Source: Nemertoderma westbladi
Taxonomy: Eukaryota; Xenacoelomorpha; Nemertodermatida; Nemertodermatidae
Assembly (NCBI GenBank): GCA_032718475.1
Contig: JAUCBJ010001288.1
Location: forward strand, 1-37,616
DNA: 37,616 nt
Direction: 5' to 3'
Below are positions 9,385 through 17,693 of this stretch, one piece after another. Made by a program: the position numbers and the translations under genes. Numbering within the stretch: position 1 is the first letter of the stretch; the number at the start of each line of letters is the position of its first letter. The notes beneath the pieces are model-generated. The model was not told the origin of the DNA, searched no databases, and saw only the letters and a list, made by a program, of their open reading frames with translations.

Positions 9385-10177
9385 TCATCTGATGACCATC
9401 CAGGCTTTTGGGATCATCTCAAGCCCTTCGAATGCCTGCTCAGTGGTGCAGACCACTGCTGATGACAACCGGGACGCCTTCTCCAAAGAGGTTATTGACA
9501 ACATTAAACGGGATATATACATGGACGACAATATAAAGTCCCTCCCATCGGTGGAAGAAGCCATTGATGTCGCCAAAGGAACGGTAGAATGCTTAAAAAG
9601 AGGTGGATTTAGATTGACTAAATTCACCAGCAACTCCCGTGAGTTTCTGGAATCGATTCCGGTAGAAGACCGAGGAGCGAAAGACTTAGACCTAATCAAG
9701 GACGATCTTCCAGAAACCAAGACGCTTGGCTTGAAGTGGGACACGGAGAGAGATATCCTGTTTTTTCAGCTAAAACAGCGAGATAATCCAGTTTGGACCA
9801 AACGGATTTGTTTAAGTATCCTGAGCACTTATTTTGATCCATTGGGATTTATTAGCCCAGTTATATTGATTGCTCGGAGTTTAGTACAACAAATGTGGCT
9901 CGAAAACCACTCATGGGACGATCCACTTAAGGGAGAACTATTAAAGAAGTGGATGAAATGGGAAGATTCTCTACCAGCCATTGAGAACTTTATAATTTCC
10001 CGTTCATATTTTGGTCATGTTCTCCCTACGTATTCCTATCAACTCCATGTGTTTGGAGACGCCAGCGATATGGGAATAGGTATAGTAGCATACGTGAGAG
10101 TTGAAACTCCGGATGGAATCAAAGTCGCCTTGGTTACCTCTATGGCCTTGATTAACAACAAGTTGAAGGTTCCTTGA
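9368..10177 (+). pseudogene. pol: Bel/Pao reverse transcriptase (YMDD) and start of RNase H
   Basis: Coding similarity starts at about 9395 after a frameshift. FGIISSPSNAC is the Bel/Pao motif B. DIYMDDNIKS carries the catalytic Asp pair (YMDD at 9518-9529), followed by GGFRLTKFTSNSREFL and TLGLKWD. Then come the connection region (FDPLGFISPVILIARSLVQQ) and the first RNase H strand (LHVFGDASDMGIGIVAYVR). TGA at 10175-10177 closes the frame just before AELKAAL. Bel/Pao proteins usually have arginine there (P-R-x-E-L), so CGA to TGA is the likely change. The same frame stays open afterwards. Confidence 0.88.
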
Positions 10178-10924
10178 GCGGAGTTAAAAGCGGCTCTATA
10201 CACTACAGCCATCGGCCGGAATGTAACTGAACAGATCGATTACCCACTGGAGAAAACTGTTTACTGGACCGATGCTTTACTCGTGTTGGAGTATATAACC
10301 AATGAAGTCTGTCAGTTCAGCGTCTTTGTTACCAACAGAGTAGCCATTATTCTTAGTCGCACAAAGATAGATCAATGGAGACATTGCCCTGGTACGATTA
10401 ATCCAGCCGACATCGCCTCCAGGGGAGCAACTCCACAGGAACTGATAGATACTCCAGATTGGTTGGGTGGACCCGACTTCCTGAGCAAGGAAGAGGATGA
10501 ATGGCCTCCTCACCTTACTACGGCAGAGATTAGACAAGCCAAGGGAGCGGAGAAAGTCAAACCTAAAACCCGAGCGAGTAAATCGAAGTTATTTAAACCT
10601 GTGATAGATCTGTCAGTATTACACAATTCCGGAGACGAGGTTTTGGATCCACAATCCCTCGCCACAAATAAGTCTGTTGTGGAAATCAGAGAGAGAGAAT
10701 GGAAATCTGGAATGCCAGACGTCTCGCAAGGACTCTCACCCCTGCTGCAGAGAGCGATACATCACTATAGTTCCTGGAATCGGCTCTGTAAGGCCGTCAC
10801 ATATTTAAAGCGATGTTTTCATCATCAATACTACAGGACAAAGACCACTAGTGATACCGCTCCACTGACATCTGCACAAGTTCATGTTGTTAAAGATCTT
10901 CCCAAATATAGTAAGCTTCTATGA
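10178..10924 (+). pseudogene. pol: Bel/Pao RNase H and linker to integrase
   Basis: It continues the RNase H domain in the same frame after the TGA. AELKAALYTTAI, then VYWTDALLVLEYI and HCPGTINPADIASRGA are the Pao-type RNase H motifs, followed by WLGGPDFL. The remainder is a poorly conserved linker of about 150 residues with a hydrophobic/aromatic helix (SSWNRLCKAVTYLKRCF) that usually precedes the integrase. The frame ends at 10924 a few residues after the region where the integrase N-terminal zinc-binding HHCC domain should begin. That domain is not visible in any frame here, which suggests a deletion of roughly 100 or more codons near 10870-10905. Confidence 0.8.
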
Positions 10925-11753
10925 ACTACCCTTTACTAATACCGGTGTGGATTTATTTGGCCCTATTGAAGTATATCATGCTAGGACTTTAGTCAAGAGA
11001 TGGTGTGTCATCTTTGTCTGCATGACTTGTAGAGCTATCCATCTCGATATGGTGAACAATCTATCTACCAACAGCTTCGTATTAAGTTTACGCCGACAGA
11101 TCGCTCGCTTCGGAACTAGTAACACGATGAGATCTGATAAGGGAACGAACTTCATTGGTGCCAACAACGAAATTCAGGCTTACGTAAAGGACTGGAACCA
11201 AAGACAGGTGGACGATCAGCTAAGGATAACAGCGTCTAGCTGGACCTTCAACGCCGCCGACGCCCCTTGGTGGGGAGGAAGTTGGGAGAGATTAATAAGA
11301 AGTGTAAAGACCGCATTTCACTTTATAGTGCCGTGCCGCGCGTATCTCACCAACGAACTTTTGCGGACGCTAATGGAGGAAATCGCCGCCTATCTCAACG
11401 AGAGACCGCTTATGCCAGTCTCATCTAGTCCCGATTCCCTGGAAGTGCTAACACCCGCGCACTTCCTACTGAAGAAACCTGTAGCCATGCTCCCACGATC
11501 GGAGATCACCGACGGAGACGAATACTGCCGGCAAACTTGGCAACTTATGCAGTTGCTATCCCGTCGTTTCGCTGATCATTTCGAAAAACATTATCTGCCC
11601 ACGCTACAACTTCGAACTAAGTGGTTTGCGCAGCAAGAAAACGTCAGCGCCGGAGACATGGTGCTTATTGTGGATTCAGACCTTCCACGTAAGCGGTGGC
11701 AGACAGGCCGTATCATCGAGACTCACATCTCGGAGGATGGTTTGGTGCGCTAG
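10884..11753 (+). pseudogene. pol: Bel/Pao integrase catalytic core and C-terminal domain
   Basis: The integrase core is recognisable from NTGVDLFGPIEV on. The catalytic triad is visible: Asp in GVDLFGP (10950-10952), Asp in MRSDKGTNF (11136-11138) and Glu in GGSWERLI (11286-11288), with CMTCRAIHLDMV and APWWGGSWERL as Bel/Pao signatures. The C-terminal part (RRFADHFEKHYLPTLQLRTKW, followed by SAGDMVLIVDSDLPRKRW) is the DUF5641-type domain. TAG at 11751-11753 closes the frame, but the same frame reads on with family-like sequence to about 11946. The N-terminal zinc domain is missing, so this copy should not encode a working integrase by itself. Confidence 0.87.
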
Positions 11754-11946
11754 GTAGAACTCGTCGTCATGTGGCGTAACTTTAAGAAACCGGGCATAAT
11801 CTTCGAGACGCAACAGCTCAACCGCCCAGTTAGTCGTTTATGTTTACTGGAAAGAGACCGAGAACTCTCCGGAAACTATGGAAGGCAAGATACTCTTCCC
11901 ACGACCACCTCCCTAATTCCTCAAACATCTAGGGGCTCCCCAACAT
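11754..11946 (+). pseudogene. pol: Probable C-terminal tail of Bel/Pao pol after an in-frame stop
   Basis: After the TAG at 11751-11753 the same frame stays open for about 60 codons and reads RPVSRLCLLERD, which resembles the RPVQRLYLLE-type ending of Bel/Pao polyproteins. It ends at a TAA (11944-11946). This supports a single ancestral pol frame ending near 11946. Confidence 0.6.
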
Positions 11947-13590
11947 AACCACATCTGGAGCGGGTGTGTGACTATATTATTTTATATACTTTTATTTCTT
12001 TTATATCTCTATGTATGTATTATTATGTAAATTTCTTATAATTGTTTTATTTAATTTTATTTAGTAGAATGTTATTTTAGAGATTATTTAGTAGATTAGT
12101 GCAATATATATTAGTGTTTATTACTTAATTACTTATATATTATATATTTAGTGCGACGGCGAGAAATAATTCTTTTTCTCTTTCCTTACTGTCCGTATTA
12201 TATTATAAATGCAAGACTACAGTAAGATGAAACGTCCGTACTTATTAAAGTCCAATAAAGCTCCTACTATATTCAAGTATTATTGGTAGGCAGAGTATTA
12301 GGAATGCAAAGTTCAGATCCTCGTGTCTCGGCTAAACCAAGCTCTGGGTAGACCTTGGAAACGACTTGCCTTTTCACACTGACATTGCTTCGTGCGATAT
12401 TGCTCTTCTACCTTAGATTAAATAATATATATAGTAGTGTGATGTCCCTCTAACAGTAGCGTAAAACGCAAATAAACCTGTTAAACCTGTTAAACCTTTT
12501 GACCATCTTTAATTCTAGTCGATTAAGATATCGTGGCACCCACCGATATACTTGAAAGACAAATTCTAGAATCAGTGGTTAACGTCCCCAGACAAGTTCT
12601 GGAACAAATCGGTGCCCATCTTAAATATTAATTTAATATTTATTAAAATCTGTAAAATTCAGATCCTTTAAAATTTCTAGTCAATTAAGATATCGCAGCA
12701 CTTACCAATACTCTTAAAAGACAAATTTTCTAGATTTAAGGATCCTAGGTCCCCAGACATGCTCTGGAATAAAATTCTGTCAATTTTACCATCAAATAAT
12801 AAAATTTACGGGAATAAATTTAAATTCATATCTTTAACGAATTTAATAAATTGTCATTTTATGCAATTTATAATATTCCCAAAATTCCATTAATTAATAG
12901 ATCACGGGAGCGGAGATTCACCCTATTGAGTGTATTAGAGTGCGAGAATCTCCAATATATAGTCAATAGCCGATAAAATTCATAAAATCATGTATAAAGA
13001 GGATATTGACAATCAAAGAATTACTATTAAATAGCATCCCAGATCTGTATGCATGAGAATTACCCTAATTCTACCGCTAGCTTTCCATAATGTTACCATA
13101 GCAACACCCACGCTAGAATTAGAAGCAAGTTAAAAAGAACAATAGAAAGCTTGCCCCATTGCATAGCATAGAGAATACATAGCACACTGTTAGTATCCAA
13201 GGATACATAATAATAACGTGGCATTCTGGAAGGCACTGACTAACGGACAAATGGCCTGTATGTGTACAATTGGTGACAGTTGTGTGGAATTTGTGCGTTT
13301 ATAGGTGAATGTTACTACTAAAGTGTGTTTACAGTAGCAAGTCGCAATTGTGAAAGTAGCCCTAACTCTACCGAAAGAACCTGAAGTGGATCCAAGCCTT
13401 TGGGACGGACAGTGGAGTGACTTGTGCCGGTTATCATTGTCGTGGTGTAGCTACACGTTGGCGAAAACACCGCGACGACGGTACATCGGCGCTGAGAATC
13501 CCACTGTCCGGGGGCAGAGAGGGGTAGGCAGCGACGCCCGCTCGCCTAAATATAAACTCATTATAATATTAATAAACTCATATAACAGAT
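11947..13590 (+). other. AT-rich spacer between pol and the accessory gene
   Basis: This is 1.6 kb without a convincing gene. It is very AT-rich to about 12460 and holds a diverged direct repeat (12511-12620 and 12672-12785). A more GC-rich island at about 13340-13560 has an 87-codon open frame of no recognised family. TATAACAG at 13581-13588, two bases before the accessory ATG, looks like a 3' splice site. This could allow expression from a spliced subgenomic RNA, as in env-carrying retroelements; that is inference. Confidence 0.5.
12511..12785 (+). repeat. Diverged direct repeat pair, 162-bp offset
   Basis: The copies at about 12511-12620 and 12672-12785 share TTCTAGTC-ATTAAGATATCG, then CCAATAC/CCGATATAC-CTT-AAAGACAAATT, then GTCCCCAGACA-G-TCTGGAA. 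They are roughly 75-80% similar by eye. Function is unknown. They lie in the spacer just upstream of the accessory gene. Confidence 0.65.
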
Positions 13591-15282
13591 ATGACGGAGT
13601 TGATAGAATATGATCTTGGTATCAGGGAGCGATATACTCTACCTTTACAAGCGTTTGTGGATAGCTTGATACGCGGTGAAGCCGATCCAACTACTACGGA
13701 GGACGATGGTCGTTATATCGAACCGCCTATGTCCCAGGAGCAACTTACGCGTGAATTGGACTATAGAAAATTCACCGCTCGCTATACGCATCATAATGGT
13801 ACGTATATGGACTTCTTAACTACCGGCCATCCTATCAATTTACACGATACGGACGATGTAGACACCGAAAGGGAAATGGTTTTATTTAAATATCATACCC
13901 AGCGGAGTCGTAACGATAAACCGAGAATAGAACACGAGAATTCTATTCATAACCGACTTGAAAGAGAAAACGTTGAAGAACCCGATAAGCGCATCGACTT
14001 CAACGATTACCTGGAATTTTTGAGAGAAACCTATCTCAATATTGCCAGTCAACAGAACCTAGAAACTCGATATCCTCAAGGTATACATCATGACCCTATG
14101 GTAGAACTCAAACGGCTCTATTTCACTATGATGTATCTTACTGCCGATCGTCCACTACCTGTTGTCCCGGATAGCTTTGAACAGATGGAGGAATATTGCA
14201 AAACTGGAGAACGATCACCCGTGTTTCCTCTACAGGATGTGCGTCTTTGGTATTATTGTGACAAATGCCCTAGACCCAACCAACAAACGGAAAGACATAA
14301 ACATCCGCGGAGACGTTGCGCTAAACACAGTTTTAAGCGTTATACTTACGGGAGTTTCGAGCGAAATCTGTTTGATGTATCACCTACGATTGCTCGTCTC
14401 AAACGATCACTAAATAAACCCATGATCAGGGTTCCGGAATACTCGGTCAGGCCTCCTCATTCCCCAGTGAGACCTCAAACTCTTGACCCTAACAGTATCA
14501 CGGATCCTCCCGAACTATATTCACTGTTCAAAGATTTAGTGTTACCCGAACAATTAATCGGTGGCACCCTGGTATTGGGTTCGTTAGATATTCGCCCATC
14601 CTACTTAGCCGGATTGGGACGCGGGCATCTAATATCGCCATTTAATCCTTACAATCGTCCAGGATTAACCCCGATGCAATCCGCCACGGAAGTTGAGGAG
14701 AGCGTTATAAGAAACACTTTAGACGCTATTCGGCAGAAGATCGGAAAGGGAACGCAAGATTGTTTAGAGAAACGTAAATTACAGCTACAAGTCCAATCGG
14801 TGAAGGAGTTAGCCTTGCCACATTTCGATCAAGAAATCCAAAACCTCAAGGAGGACATCGAGCTTGGACGCACGTATTCTCTACAAGAGTTTCTAGATGA
14901 ACGCCTACAGCAACAAGCGGAGGAAAACCAACTCGAGGAGAAACACACGGAAATGGACGAGAGAGAAGAAGCCGCTTTAGCCCAACCCGAAGCTCAAATC
15001 CTTATGACGGATCTCTACTCTAAAACCGTCCGTCATCCCTCTATGGTTCCCCATTTCGGAGACAAACTCTTCGCGACAATACAACCCCAACCGGTTGATA
15101 TAAGCATAAGATCACAAAATCTTATTGCCGACGCTCCTATGTTACAGCGTCTGCCAATCGAGGCCGCTCGTGTTGATGGTATACTCCGAACCTCCGGACA
15201 ATCGAGCAGATCTTGTCCGTCGTATGGTACACGATATCAACATACGCGCTACACCTTTACAGAACTCGTTTTATGGGATTAA
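13591..15282 (+). CDS. Accessory protein of the giant Bel/Pao element, N-terminal part (563 aa)
   Basis: I do not recognise this protein. It begins at an ATG two bases after a possible splice acceptor. It is soluble-looking, rich in Arg, Asp, Glu and Pro, with no signal peptide or membrane segment. Residues 223-246 form a compact Cys/His cluster, C-x2-C-x9-H-x-H-x4-C-x2-H (C223, C226, H236, H238, C243, H246), suggesting zinc binding. Residues about 370-470 are predicted coiled coil (KRKLQLQVQSVKELAL, then a long Glu/Gln-rich helix with QQQAEENQLEEKHTEMDE). The last about 30 residues look out of frame. Sensible sequence passes to the next frame near 15150-15195, so this is the first part of one gene of about 1360 codons. 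It occupies the env position but shows no env feature. Codon use and base composition resemble the element's pol. Confidence 0.7.
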   Translation: MTELIEYDLGIRERYTLPLQAFVDSLIRGEADPTTTEDDGRYIEPPMSQEQLTRELDYRKFTARYTHHNGTYMDFLTTGHPINLHDTDDVDTEREMVLFKYHTQRSRNDKPRIEHENSIHNRLERENVEEPDKRIDFNDYLEFLRETYLNIASQQNLETRYPQGIHHDPMVELKRLYFTMMYLTADRPLPVVPDSFEQMEEYCKTGERSPVFPLQDVRLWYYCDKCPRPNQQTERHKHPRRRCAKHSFKRYTYGSFERNLFDVSPTIARLKRSLNKPMIRVPEYSVRPPHSPVRPQTLDPNSITDPPELYSLFKDLVLPEQLIGGTLVLGSLDIRPSYLAGLGRGHLISPFNPYNRPGLTPMQSATEVEESVIRNTLDAIRQKIGKGTQDCLEKRKLQLQVQSVKELALPHFDQEIQNLKEDIELGRTYSLQEFLDERLQQQAEENQLEEKHTEMDEREEAALAQPEAQILMTDLYSKTVRHPSMVPHFGDKLFATIQPQPVDISIRSQNLIADAPMLQRLPIEAARVDGILRTSGQSSRSCPSYGTRYQHTRYTFTELVLWD

Positions 15283-15607
15283 AGACCACCCTTATTACGT
15301 TAATCTGACTCAATATTATATGGTAAAACCTGAAGACCCGACGCATAATTTAAAGTTTCTACCGCTGATAAATCCTCTCGACATGGTCGAACTCAAACAA
15401 TTGCAGAAACATCTGGATCAGTTAGTAAAAGTAAACTCATTCAGAAAACCATACAACATATCTAGAATCAAGAAGGATGCAACACCTCCGTATAATCTCG
15501 ATGGATTTATTAAAACTCGATTAGTCCATTGGAATCTCGACGTATTATTCGAGGAAGAGAGAATACAAAGATATGAAATGTGGAGACGTGTACCACTCAG
15601 TACCTGA
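15125..15607 (+). pseudogene. Accessory protein, middle part in shifted frame
   Basis: It is open in the frame +1 to the first part. Protein-like sequence starts near EPPDNRADLVRRMVHDINI (about 15190) and includes YGIKDHPYYVNLTQYYMVKP and LVHWNLDVLFEEERIQRYEMW. It ends at 15607, while the first frame becomes sensible again from about 15600. A +1 change followed about 420 bases later by a -1 change restores the original frame. Two single-base indels are the simplest explanation. Confidence 0.6.
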
Positions 15608-17679
15608 AGTATAGTGATCTCCCTGACGCTAGCCAATGCGCCACCTTGTGGCATCCAGTAGGGATGACCCTAGAGAACGCCACCAAAGAGTGGAATGAAA
15701 CTCTTAATGTCATTGAGATGTACGGAGTTGTCACCTACGATAACGAAGGTAGCGTTCCAGTCGGAGAATTAGGAACTACGCGCATGATACATATACGAGG
15801 ATTAGCTGGTTCTACCCACGTGTTTACTAGAGCGTGTTCCGATGTGATTGATTATTCTTTTGAGACTCTCACCGAAACACAAAAGAATCTCCGACATGGA
15901 CAATTCGAACTCGCACAGCATTATGTCATGGACACCGAGCGCAAACCTGCAATGGGTATCGATGGATCGATGTTACCCCAGCCCGTGCTCGAGATGTTGT
16001 TCAACGAAAGAATCTTTAAAATCGGCTCAGCTGTTTATGGAGATCTCCAAAACGACTTTCGGAACATGGAGAACATTCCATATCCTTTCGTGGATACTCA
16101 GCTGATTGCTCCCTGGGCAGAAGGCCGAGGTTTCTTCCGCACCATGTATGCTAATACATCCAGCAACATCGCCAAAGTACAACGAACTTCCATCGGACAT
16201 CTTGCCTTTCAGGAATACGGATGGAATTTCAAAGTCGGAAATCCTATCAACTATCAACAAGTATATGGAGACCATTATTCTCGATTATACTTTGACGGAC
16301 CATTGACCGCACCTGGCGCCGTGTATAGCTTCATGAGTGTTCCACTCCGTCCCTCCTTAGCTATATACACGATCTTTGAAAACACCGCACTTGCCGGTTG
16401 GCTAGCCGATGTGTGCAGTCGTACTATACGTGCCCATCCATTAATACTTGGAACCAAACTCGCTAAGCTAGATGAACATAATAAATTCATCCGCTTCGAA
16501 TGTTTCAGGCGTTTTTTAACCCCGTTCCGTAACGTGGATAGCCAATTCAAGGACCGCGCTTTGACCAAGCTCAGCCTAAGAAACTCAGCTGCGGAGAAGG
16601 TAGATAGCGCTCGATTTGCAATTTTTAAAGATATTTGTATACAGAACTTACACTCCTCTGTTATACAAAGACCTCGAATTCCCACAGGTTATTCTGTCGT
16701 GGAAATTCAGACAGTGGGTTCAATTGAGGAGACAGCCACACCCACCTCGGCCATGCACTTGGAAGACGAACCAATATGCTTAAAATCCGAGGAGATTCAG
16801 CCTACCGCGCCCAGGAGCAGCGACAACGATTACATCTTAGAATGGTATCAAGGTCCACAGTGTCTCACCGCATACGATTATCGCCATGCCAACTATGTTT
16901 CTCGACAACGTTGTCGGTTATGCGCATTGAGAGACCATATTACGCCCATGGACACAAACGTACCCTGCTCCTATTTCCACAAACAACCGGCGATGGAAAT
17001 CTATTGTGCATATTGCCAACTCAACAATTTGCACATTTTTGCAGTCTGCCCCCAATTTATGACTCAATGCCACCATTGTCAACTAAAAGGACATGCCAGT
17101 TTTGATTGCCCTTTTAATCACGATTTAGAAAGCGTAGATGAAATGATTACACTACGTTACATTCGAGCTTGGGAAGCGAACGCTGATTTATATTGCGATT
17201 CACGCCATCGCTATTACCCTGGACGCGCCTACGAAGGAGTTTATGCGTTCCATCCCTATCTATTCGCGTCTGTCGAACAGAAATCACACATACCGAGTTA
17301 CGAGCTAATAAAGCGCGTCGGAGAATGTATTTCAACCAAATTTGTACGCAAATTTCTCCGGAGCGTTAATCCTAACGATATTCATTCCTACAACTTAATC
17401 AATTTTATCCGTCAAGATCCAGAATATGGCGATTTATTTATCAACTCGCATCCAGAGTTACAGGAAGTATATCGACGGCCTTACGAATACCGAGCCCGAG
17501 AGCGCGAGTTGGAAAGAACCATTAAACCAAGGAAGTTTCTCACTGCCTATGGTCCGCCCACGGCTCTCGTTCAGACCACTCGTAAAGGACCCGTAAGAGC
17601 TGCTGTCCTGAAAAGCGCTCTAAAGGCCGTTAGACCTCTCTCCCCCGAAGTTGATGTCGACCGCAATAATAAAATATAA
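15580..17679 (+). CDS. Accessory protein, C-terminal part with zinc-knuckle cluster (699 aa)
   Basis: It is open in the same frame as 13591-15282; the ATG at 15580 is probably not a real start, because the upstream frame joins by a frameshift. The family is unrecognised. Residues about 1-370 look like a folded globular domain with many aromatic residues (YGDHYSRLYFDGPLTAPGA, SFMSVPLRPSLAIYTIFE). Residues about 445-515 hold a Cys/His cluster: C-x2-C-x4-H (CRLCALRDH), C-x2-C-x5-H-x4-C (CAYCQLNNLHIFAVC) and a canonical CCHC knuckle CHHCQLKGHASFDC (17068-17109). The tail is basic (RKGPVRAAVLKSALKAVRP). CCHC knuckles bind single-stranded nucleic acid in Gag proteins, so an RNA- or DNA-binding role is plausible but inferred. 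There is no signal peptide, transmembrane anchor or fusion-protein pattern. It ends 14 bases before the 3' LTR. Confidence 0.7.
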   Translation: METCTTQYLKYSDLPDASQCATLWHPVGMTLENATKEWNETLNVIEMYGVVTYDNEGSVPVGELGTTRMIHIRGLAGSTHVFTRACSDVIDYSFETLTETQKNLRHGQFELAQHYVMDTERKPAMGIDGSMLPQPVLEMLFNERIFKIGSAVYGDLQNDFRNMENIPYPFVDTQLIAPWAEGRGFFRTMYANTSSNIAKVQRTSIGHLAFQEYGWNFKVGNPINYQQVYGDHYSRLYFDGPLTAPGAVYSFMSVPLRPSLAIYTIFENTALAGWLADVCSRTIRAHPLILGTKLAKLDEHNKFIRFECFRRFLTPFRNVDSQFKDRALTKLSLRNSAAEKVDSARFAIFKDICIQNLHSSVIQRPRIPTGYSVVEIQTVGSIEETATPTSAMHLEDEPICLKSEEIQPTAPRSSDNDYILEWYQGPQCLTAYDYRHANYVSRQRCRLCALRDHITPMDTNVPCSYFHKQPAMEIYCAYCQLNNLHIFAVCPQFMTQCHHCQLKGHASFDCPFNHDLESVDEMITLRYIRAWEANADLYCDSRHRYYPGRAYEGVYAFHPYLFASVEQKSHIPSYELIKRVGECISTKFVRKFLRSVNPNDIHSYNLINFIRQDPEYGDLFINSHPELQEVYRRPYEYRARERELERTIKPRKFLTAYGPPTALVQTTRKGPVRAAVLKSALKAVRPLSPEVDVDRNNKI
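16912..17121 (+). other. Zinc-knuckle cluster in the accessory protein
   Basis: Three adjacent Cys/His motifs lie in about 70 residues. The last (17068-17109) fits the retroviral CCHC spacing exactly, C-x2-C-x4-H-x4-C. The one before has one extra residue between Cys2 and His. The element's own gag-pol already encodes a separate three-part knuckle region near 7485-7680, so this is a second nucleic-acid-binding module. Confidence 0.65.
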
Positions 17680-17692
17680 TAATAATAATAAA
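17669..17692 (+). repeat. AAT-type trinucleotide run before the 3' LTR
   Basis: A run of AATAAT units surrounds the accessory gene stop and ends two bases before the LTR. It occupies the place where a purine-rich plus-strand primer would be expected, but T at every third base makes it a poor polypurine tract. Confidence 0.6.
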
Positions 17693-17693
17693 A

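Noticed and set aside
13350-13613. An 87-codon frame in the GC-rich island before the accessory gene
   Set aside because: It starts only at GTG, overlaps the accessory ATG in another frame and resembles no known family. It may be part of a leader exon, but this cannot be supported.
13591-17679. Calling the accessory gene an envelope gene
   Set aside because: It is in the env position, but there is no signal peptide, transmembrane anchor or fusion-protein pattern, and it carries a nucleic-acid-type zinc knuckle.
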